Part shown: piece after piece, positions 8,548 to 16,567 of the stretch
Layout of the letters: each line of letters opens with the position of its first letter
How positions within the stretch are numbered: position 1 is the stretch's first letter
Assembly (NCBI GenBank): GCA_041648505.1
Contig: JBAZOY010000014.1
Span: forward strand, 1 to 44,701
Direction of reading: 5' to 3'
From: JBAZOY01 sp041648505
GTDB taxonomy: Bacteria; Desulfobacterota; Syntrophia; Syntrophales; CG2-30-49-12
Length of the DNA stretch: 44,701 nt
Made by a program: the position numbers and the translations under genes
Notes under the pieces: generated by a model
Told to the model about the DNA's origin: nothing
What the model saw: the letters and a program-made list of their open reading frames with translations, nothing else
Database searches by the model: none

Positions 8548-9126
8548 TCAACTCCTTTTCATAAGATTTTCGGCTGTCCTTTTTCTTAATAGAAGTCTTT
8601 TATAGTTTTCTTCATCCTCATTTTCCTGAGAGGCACCAATAAGGCGTTTCATAAGGATCCGTCCTTCCGGGACGAAGAAATATATCTTCCGCCCATAAGA
8701 TCCTCCCATATTTTCGGTAATCAAAGGGATCTCCTCCAATTCAAAAAATTTCCTGATAAACCGGATGTTGGCCTCAGGAATATTGCCGTCATATTGTCGA
8801 AACCGTAAGACGGACCCACCGCCAAAGCACTTCCCTTTAAGCGTTTTCCGGTTCCCCCCTTTTTTGATGATTTCTCCAATAAGCAATTCCATGGCATAGA
8901 GACCATACCGGCCAATTTCACTGAATAAAATTTCCTGGGTGGAAATACATCCGGGAAGCATAAAATGATTCATCCCCCCTATCCGATTTTCCTCATCAAA
9001 AAGACATACTGAGATGCAGGAACCAAGCACCGTCCCCAGGATCTCCGGCTGATTGGTTGCATAATACTCCCCCGGTCTTAAGAAACGAATCGGGAGTTTG
9101 AATTTGGCACTGTATCCTTGTCGCAT
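8548..9126 (-). CDS. cheD: CheD, chemoreceptor glutamine deamidase
   Basis: A 192-residue protein carrying the CheD signature: LGSCISVCLFD with catalytic C37, then GGMNHFMLPG with H54, and the later KCFGGGS motif. CheD deamidates receptor glutamines to glutamate and can also modulate signalling by binding CheC or receptors. No CheC is present in this window. It lies between cheR and cheB, both of which act on the same receptor sites, so a role in adaptation of the operon's single receptor is likely. A 146-base gap separates it from cheR; nothing clear is seen there. Confidence 0.93.
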   Translation of the reverse strand: MRQGYSAKFKLPIRFLRPGEYYATNQPEILGTVLGSCISVCLFDEENRIGGMNHFMLPGCISTQEILFSEIGRYGLYAMELLIGEIIKKGGNRKTLKGKCFGGGSVLRFRQYDGNIPEANIRFIRKFFELEEIPLITENMGGSYGRKIYFFVPEGRILMKRLIGASQENEDEENYKRLLLRKRTAENLMKRS

Positions 9127-9272
9127 AGAACAGTCCTAATCAAAATTTTCAGACTTCAAATCCGAAATTTCTGCCGGCATCAGGCAGGCAAACATAGATC
9201 CCAAAAACAAAAGAAGATGGTAGCATGAGACAAGTTGATGTAATTTCTCATTACTCGTCGCTATTTTTATCG

Positions 9273-10112
9273 TCAGCTGATCTTCTGGTAAATGGTGTTG
9301 CCAAGGGGTCTGAACAAATCTTCCTTATCAAAAATATGTTCACTATGTCCTAAGATTAAAAACCCTTGAGAAACCAAATTTTGGTAAAAAACCTTAAGGA
9401 TCGCTTCCCGGGTATCTGGAAGAAAATAGATAAGAACATTCCGGCAAAAGATACCATCAAACGGCCCCCAAGAAAGACTGCCTGGCTTATGGAGATTATA
9501 ATATTTAAAGGTGATCAATTCCCGCAAAGAGGAACGAGCCTTAATCCAACCGTTCTGTTCCTTGACTCCTTTGAGAAAATATTTTTTCAAAAGAGCGGGG
9601 GGAATATGGATGGCAGCACTCTCAGGAAAGAGACCCGTTATAGCCTTTTCCAGGGATTCGGAATCTATATCGGTCGCCATGATGCGGACCTGTATCCAGG
9701 GATGATCCTTTCTGAATTCGCTAAGAACCATAGCCAGACTGTAAGCCTCTTCACCCGTAGCGGAGCCGGCGCTCCAGAAGCTGAGTTTTTTGAGGGATGG
9801 ATTGGACCGGACAATTAAGGGAAGATAGGTTTTTTCCAAAAACTCAAAGTGATGGTTCTCCCGGAAAAACCGTGTTTCTTTGGTAGTGATCCGGTTAATC
9901 AGCTTGCCCACTTCTACCTTTTTGTGAGCAGGGCTTTTTAATAGATTTAGGTACTCTGTAAAACCGGTCAGCCCTAATTCTTTAATACGAGGAGAAAGCC
10001 TGGAAATGAGAAGAGACCTCTTAAAATCAGAGATCTTCAGGCCCGCTGTCCGGACAATCACCTCCTTCAAGTCTTCAAATTCCTGATCACTCAATAAGGG
10101 TGGGGAAGTCAT
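9273..10112 (-). CDS. cheR: CheR, chemoreceptor methyltransferase
   Basis: A 279-residue methyltransferase. The N-terminal helical domain (1-80) ends in TTKETRFFRE, typical of CheR. The SAM-binding motif is FWSAGSATGEEAYSLAM (about 107-123), and DGIFCRNVLIYF is the conserved post-motif. It methylates receptor glutamates using S-adenosylmethionine. It lies six bases after cheW. The operon's receptor ends in a GFEEF-type tail of the kind that tethers CheR in enterobacteria, so docking through that tail is plausible. Confidence 0.94.
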   Translation of the reverse strand: MTSPPLLSDQEFEDLKEVIVRTAGLKISDFKRSLLISRLSPRIKELGLTGFTEYLNLLKSPAHKKVEVGKLINRITTKETRFFRENHHFEFLEKTYLPLIVRSNPSLKKLSFWSAGSATGEEAYSLAMVLSEFRKDHPWIQVRIMATDIDSESLEKAITGLFPESAAIHIPPALLKKYFLKGVKEQNGWIKARSSLRELITFKYYNLHKPGSLSWGPFDGIFCRNVLIYFLPDTREAILKVFYQNLVSQGFLILGHSEHIFDKEDLFRPLGNTIYQKIS

Positions 10113-10118
10113 GGTTGA

Positions 10119-10574
10119 TTAGCCTGTTTTATCAAGAGCATCTATATCCTGCTCATTCAAAAGACGATCCGCATTGAGAATGATCACCAGACGATCTTCA
10201 ATGGAGGTGATTCCATGAATATACTCTGTCTCTATGGGGGTGGAAAAGGCTGGGGTGGGTTGTATGGCTTCCGGGGAAATATCAACAACATCACTGGCCA
10301 TATCCACAACAATACCCACCAATCTCCCGGCCAGTTCCAAAATAAGAATAACGGTCCTAGAGTCATAGGCCCGGGAAGGAAGATCAAATTTTTCCCGTGG
10401 ATCAAATACCGGCAGGATCACCCCCCTCAGATTCAGGATTCCTTTGATAAATCCCCCCATCCCCGGAACCCGGGTCAGGGGTCGGTTGGCGATGATTTCC
10501 TTCACCTTCAACAATTCCAAGGCATATTCTTCCTGATCCAGGAAAAAAGTAATGTATTGTATAGAATCAGCCAT
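10119..10574 (-). CDS. cheW: CheW, chemosensory coupling protein
   Basis: A 151-residue single-domain CheW protein. It has the usual beta-barrel landmarks: YITFFLDQEEYAL at the N-terminus, VPGMGGFIKGILNLRG in the middle and VVDMASDVVDI later. It links the receptor to CheA. The ATG at 10574 is preferred over the in-frame TTG at 10580 because GTGAG lies six bases upstream of it. It is sandwiched between the receptor gene and cheR, with short gaps on both sides. Confidence 0.94.
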   Translation of the reverse strand: MADSIQYITFFLDQEEYALELLKVKEIIANRPLTRVPGMGGFIKGILNLRGVILPVFDPREKFDLPSRAYDSRTVILILELAGRLVGIVVDMASDVVDISPEAIQPTPAFSTPIETEYIHGITSIEDRLVIILNADRLLNEQDIDALDKTG

Positions 10575-10586
10575 AATCAACTCACA

Positions 10587-12446
10587 TTAAAATTCTTCAA
10601 ATCCATCTTCCAAGTCCAGATCATGGAGCGTTTGTGAGGTCTCTTCTTGAATCGCTGTTCTAATCAAGTCTTCCTTAAGGGGACGCTGAACCGGAGGAAG
10701 CTTTCCTCGCCTATCCTTTGGCTTCTTAAAACCGCTTTTACCAGGAGCAGGGCAAAAAAAGTCATCGGTTGGTGTCTGGATCCCCTCAGGGAGGATAAAG
10801 CCTTCCGTCGAAATCCTCATGGTCTCCGCATTACGGACCAGCATCTGACTGGTATGGCCTAGATCCCCTACCAAGTCGGCATTCTGTTGAATGATATCCT
10901 GCAGTTCTAACAAGGCCTGACTTATTTCTTTTGTGCCTGTGGATTGTTCCTGAGAAGCCATGGCTACTTGGGAAAGATGCTCGGAAAGTCTCTGGACCAG
11001 ATTCTGGATTTTCTCTAAGCTGATGCTGGTATCCCCTACTAAGGTATGAACCGAAGAGACCTTGTCAAGGCTGTCCTGGATCAGTCCCTGAATTTCCTTA
11101 GCCGCCTCCTGACTGCGTCGAGCCAGACTCCGGACTTCATGTGCCACCACAGCAAACCCCCGGCCATGTTCCCCAGCCCGGGCCGCTTCAATAGCTGCAT
11201 TCAGCGCCAGCAGGTTAGTTTGAAAAGTAATTTCATTAACCAGGATCAATATCTCGGAAATCTTCTGGCTGGATTGGGTAACCTGGTCCATGGAAGAAGA
11301 TGTCTTTTTCAGGATTTTATTCCCCTCCTGGGCCAGAGACACTGCATCCTTGGCCATTTGATCAGCCTGTTGGGTATTATTGGCTGTCTGATGGATAGAG
11401 GTGGTCATTTCTTCCATAGTAGCACTGATCTCCTCCATGGTACTTGCCTGTTGTTGAGTACGTTGGGATAGATCTTGATTCCCGGCAGATATTTGACCGG
11501 CTAATTGGTCTATCCCCAAGGCTGAACCCTTGGTCTGGGCAATCAAATTTCCCATTTTCTCAAAAGTCTCATTGACCTTACCCGATAGCTGGTCCATAAG
11601 GTCTTCTTTCCCTTCTAACAGGGCCTGGAGAGAAATGTCCCCTTTGGCCGCTTTCAACAAAACCTGGCTGAGTTTTTCAACCCGTTCTTCCAGGTATTTC
11701 CGATTGGCCTCCTCCCTTTGGGCCGCCTCTTTAACAAGGGTTTCTGCCTTGACCTGTTCGGTTATGTCCTTAAAAATCTCAAAAGCCCCAATAATGTTTC
11801 CTTTTGAATCTTTAAGTGGAGCCGCTGAAACTATTGAAGTGAAGGTTTTATCCTTTCTGGTAGCCGTTACCGTTGTAGAGGCGGCCTCACCAGTTTGGAG
11901 AGACTTGATTATAGTAACCTCCGATTTATTATGATAAGGAAAAGCCTCTTCATACTTCATCTTTCCTTCTATTTCAGCACGGGGGAATTTTGTATATTTA
12001 GCCGCAATCGGATTAATATAGGTTATGATCATCTCCTTATCTACAATAAAGAACGGTTCAGAAATCCCGAGTTTTAAACTGTTGGCATATTCCATCTGGT
12101 TCTGAAGATTCTGTACCATAAGGCCCAAGGCGGCGGCCAATCGTCCGATGCAATCTTCCCCTTCTATGGGAATATCCACATCTAACCTCCCCTGGGCAAT
12201 TTCCGCGGCCCGGTCCTTTAATAAACGTATCCTCCTAGTGACAAATCTATGCATGAAATAATACAGAGTCCCTATCAGTACTATTATTCCAAAAACAATA
12301 ATAGAAATGAGCTCCCAGAAAGAATGATACTGAACATTAGCAAAGTAATAGAGTATGGAACCCACCAATAGGGCTATAGTGATTCCCACAACTGTCAGGA
12401 ATTTAAAGCGGAGGCTTTTTTGATATTGTTTTTTGAATGGATTCAT
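10587..12446 (-). CDS. Methyl-accepting chemotaxis protein with cytoplasmic PAS sensor
   Basis: A 619-residue receptor. Two membrane helices (about 14-36 and 45-66) are separated by only about ten residues, so there is no periplasmic ligand domain. A HAMP domain (about 67-120), a PAS domain (about 125-235) and the long signalling hairpin follow. The hairpin tip contains FQTNLLALNAAIEAARAGE. The signal is therefore likely intracellular, such as redox, metabolite or membrane state. A flexible, basic linker leads to the C-terminal residues GFEEF, which resemble the CheR/CheB docking pentapeptide. The start is moved to the ATG at 12446, which has GGGGAGAGGG just upstream; that site would lie inside the coding region if the ATG at 12461 were used. 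Confidence 0.93.
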   Translation of the reverse strand: MNPFKKQYQKSLRFKFLTVVGITIALLVGSILYYFANVQYHSFWELISIIVFGIIVLIGTLYYFMHRFVTRRIRLLKDRAAEIAQGRLDVDIPIEGEDCIGRLAAALGLMVQNLQNQMEYANSLKLGISEPFFIVDKEMIITYINPIAAKYTKFPRAEIEGKMKYEEAFPYHNKSEVTIIKSLQTGEAASTTVTATRKDKTFTSIVSAAPLKDSKGNIIGAFEIFKDITEQVKAETLVKEAAQREEANRKYLEERVEKLSQVLLKAAKGDISLQALLEGKEDLMDQLSGKVNETFEKMGNLIAQTKGSALGIDQLAGQISAGNQDLSQRTQQQASTMEEISATMEEMTTSIHQTANNTQQADQMAKDAVSLAQEGNKILKKTSSSMDQVTQSSQKISEILILVNEITFQTNLLALNAAIEAARAGEHGRGFAVVAHEVRSLARRSQEAAKEIQGLIQDSLDKVSSVHTLVGDTSISLEKIQNLVQRLSEHLSQVAMASQEQSTGTKEISQALLELQDIIQQNADLVGDLGHTSQMLVRNAETMRISTEGFILPEGIQTPTDDFFCPAPGKSGFKKPKDRRGKLPPVQRPLKEDLIRTAIQEETSQTLHDLDLEDGFEEF

Positions 12447-12513
12447 ATTCCCTCTCCCCATGATGTTGGATTTCGGATTACGGATTTATAACCTTGCTGG
12501 TTGCTTCTTCCTG

Positions 12514-14610
12514 TCAATTCCCGAAGATCAGGTGGTCTAAACCATAAATATCCAGGATTAAACAAACACTCCCATCACCTAAAATGGCTCCCCCGGCAAC
12601 CCCCGGGACAGATCGGAAATGAGTTTCCATGCCCTTAATAACTACCTGCCTAATATCAAGCAGCTGATCGGCCAAAAGGGCAAATCGCCTCCTCTGGCTG
12701 TCGAGAATAAGGGCAATTTTATGTCCATTGCCCTGGCTGCCGCTGATTTTTAACACATTTTCCAGACGAACAGCCGGGAGATAGATATCTTCAAAATACA
12801 GCACCTCCTCCTGGGCTTCTATGGTTTTAATATCTTTAGACCGAACTTCTCTAACCGCAAGTACCGAAGATAAGGGAACAAGGTAGGATTCCCCCCCTAC
12901 TCCAATCATCAGGCCTTCCAGAACGGCCAGGGTCAAAGGAAGCCTGAGCGTGATCGTGGTTCCCAGTCCGGCCTCGGAGGTTATGTCGATCAGACCCCCC
13001 AGACGGGAAACCTGTTCCTGAACCACATCCAGGCCAACACCCCTGCCGGAGATTTCCGAAACCGTCCGGGCTGTTGAAAATCCATGTAGAAGGATAAGGT
13101 GGTGCATTTCCGCCGAAGACGGTCGCTTCCCCGGAGGTATGAGGTTGTTTTCTACGGCCTTCTTATAAATAGCTTCCTCATCCAAACCACGGCCATCGTC
13201 CCGGACCTGGATAAAGATCTTTCCTTCCCTATGGAAGGCATTGATCTCAAGGAGGCCTTGGGAAGATTTTCCAGAGTTCATTCGTTCCGCCGGGGATTCA
13301 ATGCCGTGATCTATGGCGTTCCGGATCAGATGTTTCAGCGGGTCGGTAATCTGTTCGATCAAGTCCTTGTCTAATTCAGTCTCCGCGCCCTGTATCCCAA
13401 CCTTTACTTCCTTACCCTGTTCAACAGCCAGGTCCCGGACCATACGCTGCAGCCTTTGGAATGTCCCTTCCAGAGGAAACATACGGACCCCCATGACCTG
13501 TTCCCGCATCTCTCTTATATTTTGTTCCAGCCTTTCCATCTCTTCCATCAAGATCCCGGACGAAAGGGAGCCTTGTTCCTCTAACACGTGAGAAACCCTG
13601 GAAAGATTAACCGATAGTTCTTCCATAAGATTGGCCATATGGTCCAACTTTTGGGTATCGACCCGGATGGTGGATTTCCTCAGAAAGTCCCTGCTTTTCC
13701 CCTGTTCGGCTATAATCTGGGAAAGGGCCTCGGAAGTCACCATCCTTTTTTCCAAAAGGACCTGGCCTATTTTTTTCTGTTCCTGAAGGGCTTCCTGTAA
13801 ATCTTCTGTTTTTATCAAACCCTCTTCAAGGAGTATCTCCCCTATCCTTTTATCAGCCAAGGATCGATCAATTCCCTCCGGAAATTCCCGGGTGACATCA
13901 CGAATGACAATGGAATGTTCTTCTTTTACAAAACAGAACACTTTTTCGATAGTGGAAATGGGCTCCTGGGCAGCAAAAAGGCATTTCCACGACAGATAAA
14001 GGGAAAAAGGGACAAGCTCTTTAAGGTCCGGGACATTAGAGACATCAGCCTCAACCTTTATAATCTCCCCTAAGTCTTGCAGTTCCTGCAGGAGTAGAAG
14101 AGGGTCTTGACCCGAAAAAAAAAGATCTTCATTAAAAACCATGGAAATCCGGTAATACTTTTTTGTCGTTTCTTTTTCCTTAATCGGTGCGGATAAATCA
14201 GCAGGTTTTTCTTTACCATCAAGACCCAGGAAACGGGTTAATTTTTCTTTTTGATTCTCTAATTCGGAAGTAGAAATCGGCTCTGCTTTAGCCAGCTTTT
14301 CTATCCAGGACCGCAGCACTGCCTGACTATTTAAAAGATGGGAGATCAAAGATTGGGAGGAAGGGAGCTGACCCTTGCGCAGGCGGTCCAAGAGGTTTTC
14401 AAGGATATGGATGTACTCGGAAAGGCGGTCAAAGCCTACCATGGCAGCACTACTTTTCATGGTGTGAACAGCCCGGAAGAGTTCCTGGATCAGAGAGGGG
14501 TCAGCGGGGGTTTCTTCCAGGGCAAGCAGGCTTTTTTCTATTTTTTGGAGGAGATCCTCGGCTTCAGAAAAAAAAATTTCAAGGAGTTCTTTATTTTCCA
14601 AAATAGTCAC
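12514..14610 (-). CDS. cheA: CheA, chemosensory histidine kinase with MshEN-like insert
   Basis: A 698-residue kinase. The order is: phosphotransfer domain (1-110, phospho-acceptor H49 in AVHTMKSS); a P2-like region (about 150-240); two tandem 24-residue motifs at 255-278 and 280-303; dimerisation helices (about 315-380); ATP-binding domain (HLIRNAIDHGIES and DDGRGLD); and a CheW-like domain at the C-terminus. The tandem motifs follow the RLGxxL...G...L...Q pattern of MshEN c-di-GMP-binding domains; the second is degenerate (K for R, R for G). CheA would phosphorylate CheY, CheB and possibly the GGDEF regulator of the same operon. It starts with GTG, overlapping the cheY stop as GTGA. Confidence 0.94.
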   Translation of the reverse strand: MTILENKELLEIFFSEAEDLLQKIEKSLLALEETPADPSLIQELFRAVHTMKSSAAMVGFDRLSEYIHILENLLDRLRKGQLPSSQSLISHLLNSQAVLRSWIEKLAKAEPISTSELENQKEKLTRFLGLDGKEKPADLSAPIKEKETTKKYYRISMVFNEDLFFSGQDPLLLLQELQDLGEIIKVEADVSNVPDLKELVPFSLYLSWKCLFAAQEPISTIEKVFCFVKEEHSIVIRDVTREFPEGIDRSLADKRIGEILLEEGLIKTEDLQEALQEQKKIGQVLLEKRMVTSEALSQIIAEQGKSRDFLRKSTIRVDTQKLDHMANLMEELSVNLSRVSHVLEEQGSLSSGILMEEMERLEQNIREMREQVMGVRMFPLEGTFQRLQRMVRDLAVEQGKEVKVGIQGAETELDKDLIEQITDPLKHLIRNAIDHGIESPAERMNSGKSSQGLLEINAFHREGKIFIQVRDDGRGLDEEAIYKKAVENNLIPPGKRPSSAEMHHLILLHGFSTARTVSEISGRGVGLDVVQEQVSRLGGLIDITSEAGLGTTITLRLPLTLAVLEGLMIGVGGESYLVPLSSVLAVREVRSKDIKTIEAQEEVLYFEDIYLPAVRLENVLKISGSQGNGHKIALILDSQRRRFALLADQLLDIRQVVIKGMETHFRSVPGVAGGAILGDGSVCLILDIYGLDHLIFGN

Positions 14611-14984
14611 CGGATAAATTTTTTTACCGCCCAGAGGAGTTGCTCTGGACGAAAGGGTTTAAGTAACCACCCGGAAGCACCTAATCTCTTGGCTTCTTTT
14701 TTTAACTCCTCTTGTGTTTCCGTTGACAGTACCAGAATAGGGATAAAACGAAAAGGGGTATCCTTGACTTCCTTGATAAACCGTATCCCATCCATGACCG
14801 GCATATTCATATCGGTAATAATCAAGGATACTGATTCCCCTTCCTCCTTAAGTCTGGTAAGGGCTTCCAGGCCATCCTGGCCGTTTATCGCCTCGAAAAT
14901 TTCATAACCGGCATTTTGCAGACAAAAACCAATCGAGGCCCTAAGGGTTGGGGAATCATCCACAATCAGGATATTTCCTGGCAT
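14607..14984 (-). CDS. cheY: CheY-like single-domain response regulator
   Basis: A 125-residue stand-alone receiver. Acidic residues are at positions 9-10 (VDDS), the phospho-acceptor aspartate lies in IITDMNMPVMDG, the switch threonine in VLSTET, and the lysine in LLKPFRP. It is the expected phosphate acceptor of CheA, whose gene overlaps it by four bases. AAGGAATG precedes the ATG and overlaps the end of the STAS gene. Whether it drives a flagellar motor, pili or another output cannot be told; no flagellar or pilus genes are in the window. Confidence 0.92.
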   Translation of the reverse strand: MPGNILIVDDSPTLRASIGFCLQNAGYEIFEAINGQDGLEALTRLKEEGESVSLIITDMNMPVMDGIRFIKEVKDTPFRFIPILVLSTETQEELKKEAKRLGASGWLLKPFRPEQLLWAVKKFIR

Positions 14985-14988
14985 TTTT

Positions 14989-15258
14989 TCATTCCTTCAG
15001 TTTGAGAAAGGTAGCTACCCCTATTAGCTCAGCCGATTCCAGGATCGGAGAAGGGACCTCTTGAAAAAAAAGAGGGCGATTTCCGAGAGACTTCTTCAGG
15101 GACACTAAGACTTGGAAGGAGGCGGTGTCCAGGTATGTTAATTCCTTACAATTAAGAACCACTTCCCCACCTTCCTGGAAAGCAGCCTTGACTTGGTTAT
15201 AGAACCCCTCTATTTGAGAGAGGGTGATATCTCCTTTAAGGGTGATAAGCGAGGCCAT
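14989..15258 (-). CDS. Stand-alone STAS-domain protein, first gene of the chemosensory operon
   Basis: An 89-residue STAS domain (anti-sigma antagonist / sulfate-transporter fold). It shows the usual strand ITLKGDITLSQIE and the helix-start loop LTYLDTASFQVL, where a threonine or serine can be phosphorylated in family members. It could be a partner-switch element or a scaffold for the chemosensory complex; no anti-sigma kinase is nearby. No ribosome-binding site is visible upstream of the ATG. The best promoter would start transcription only about four bases before it, so the message may be nearly leaderless. Confidence 0.82.
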   Translation of the reverse strand: MASLITLKGDITLSQIEGFYNQVKAAFQEGGEVVLNCKELTYLDTASFQVLVSLKKSLGNRPLFFQEVPSPILESAELIGVATFLKLKE

Positions 15259-15268
15259 TGTAATAGTA

Positions 15269-15296
15269 TTTATAACACAGCAACTTAATTAGTCAA
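15269..15296 (-). promoter_or_regulatory. Sigma70-type promoter for the STAS-che operon
   Basis: On the minus strand TTGACT (15291-15296) and TATAAA (15269-15274) are separated by 16 bases; each box matches consensus at five of six positions. The predicted transcription start is near 15262, about four bases ahead of the STAS ATG at 15258. Confidence 0.55.
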
Positions 15297-15327
15297 TACT
15301 GGAAAATAGGATTTTTAAAAAAATTAG

Positions 15328-15384
15328 GGTCATAACTAGAACTTATATGTAATATTTTTTTAATCCTCTGTTCTAGTCATGACC
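15328..15384. repeat. 15-bp inverted repeat between divergent operons
   Basis: GGTCATAACTAGAAC at 15328-15342 and GTTCTAGTCATGACC at 15370-15384 pair at 14 of 15 positions across a 27-base AT-rich spacer. The repeat lies between the che promoter and the start of the polysaccharide genes. It could be an operator, a hairpin in a long leader, or a remnant of a small mobile element. No T-run follows either arm, so it does not look like a terminator. Confidence 0.7.
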
Positions 15385-15623
15385 ATAGATACTAAAGTTT
15401 TGTAGCTAATAATGAGAGTTATGAAAGGCCTGGGGAGGGGTGCGTTTTCTAAATGTTTTAAAATTGTGTCGCCCTTATAGCATGGCATATTCGCCTATTA
15501 AATAGCGACGCTTAATACTACTGGGAATGCAATTATCGTAATTGCTCTCTTCAAAAATCCAAAAAAAGACAAAATACAGACCCTGGAAAAATCAATTTCT
15601 ATTTCCGGGGTCGATGATAACCG

Positions 15624-15652
15624 TTGAGAATTTACACAAAAAATTGTACACT
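15624..15652 (+). promoter_or_regulatory. Probable sigma70 promoter for the GT2-SDR-GT4 operon
   Basis: TTGAGA (15624-15629) and TACACT (15647-15652) are spaced by 17 bases. Transcription would begin near 15659, which places AAGGAG (15684-15689) and the TTG at 15695 in a short leader. This supports the shorter gene start. Confidence 0.45.
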
Positions 15653-15694
15653 AATCTGAAAAGCTGTTGCCCCCAGGCACAAGAAGGAGTTGTT

Positions 15695-16567
15695 TTGATT
15701 GATATTATTATTGTAAACTTCAACAGCAGGGACTATCTATTAAAGTGTGTAAAATCGGCATTGGCATCTACAGTTCCCGTTGATGTTTTTGTTGTTGATA
15801 ATGGTTCCGAAGATAAGAGTTTATCTTTATTAAAAAGTTCACTCGGTACTGAATCGTGTCTGCACCTTATAGAAAACAAGGAAAACCTTGGTTTTGCAAA
15901 GGCAAATAACCAAGCTCTGGCCTTAACAAAAGCTGATTATATACTGTTTCTCAACCCTGACTGTATTATCAAACCGAATACTATTGAGGAGATGATAAAA
16001 ATCATGGAGTCCCATCCTGACGCCGGTATAGCCGGCTGCCTGATTCGCAACCCGGATGGCTCGGAACAGGCGGGAAGTCGAAGATATATTCCAACCCCGT
16101 GGCGGTCCATGATAAGAGTTTTCAAGTTATCAAAATTGTTTTACAAACATCCTGAATGGGGAGTTCTTAACTTAAGAGGACAACCGTTGCCTGATCACCC
16201 CGTTCCCATGGAAGCGATTTCCGGGGCATTTATGTTTGTCCGCCGGAAGGCCATGGAACAGGTCGGGCAGATGGATGAGATGTATTTTCTCCATTGCGAA
16301 GACCTGGACTGGTGTATGCGTTACCATATAGCCGGCTGGAAAATATTGTTTGTCCCCCATGTAGAGATCATACACAAAAAGGGGGTTTGCAGTAATGGTA
16401 GACCAATCAGGGTAGAGTGGCACAAGCATGCAGGAATGGTCAGGTTTTACCGTAAATTTTTCCGGGATCAATATCCCAACGGTTTGATGTACATGGTTAT
16501 AGCGGCGGTTTGGACCAGGTTTGCCATACTGGCAATAATTTCCTCCTTCAAAAAAATGATGAAATAA
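15695..16567 (+). CDS. Glycosyltransferase family 2 (rhamnosyltransferase-like)
   Basis: A 290-residue GT-A transferase of the WbbL/rhamnosyltransferase type. The nucleotide-binding start is IDIIIVNFNSRDYL, followed by VFVVDNGSEDKSL. The metal-binding motif lies in YILFLNPDCII, and the acceptor-side motif is CEDLDWCMR. A C-terminal amphipathic/hydrophobic stretch may associate with the membrane. The TTG at 15695 is chosen because AAGGAG sits five bases upstream and the family domain begins immediately. It overlaps the next gene by one base (TAATG), so the three polysaccharide genes form an operon for a lipid-linked O-antigen or capsule unit. Confidence 0.85.
   Translation: MIDIIIVNFNSRDYLLKCVKSALASTVPVDVFVVDNGSEDKSLSLLKSSLGTESCLHLIENKENLGFAKANNQALALTKADYILFLNPDCIIKPNTIEEMIKIMESHPDAGIAGCLIRNPDGSEQAGSRRYIPTPWRSMIRVFKLSKLFYKHPEWGVLNLRGQPLPDHPVPMEAISGAFMFVRRKAMEQVGQMDEMYFLHCEDLDWCMRYHIAGWKILFVPHVEIIHKKGVCSNGRPIRVEWHKHAGMVRFYRKFFRDQYPNGLMYMVIAAVWTRFAILAIISSFKKMMK

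Larger units (their letters stand above)
15259..15694. other. Intergenic region between che operon and polysaccharide genes
   Basis: This 436-base AT-rich gap contains the che promoter, the 15-bp inverted repeat, and a promoter for the plus-strand genes. An open frame extends back from the GT2 gene to a TTG at 15542, but its translation before 15695 looks unlike a glycosyltransferase. I see no gene here. Confidence 0.6.

Noticed and set aside
15542..15694. N-terminal extension of the GT2 gene from the TTG at 15542
   Set aside because: The extension does not resemble a glycosyltransferase, lies partly upstream of the likely promoter, and a good ribosome-binding site serves the TTG at 15695.
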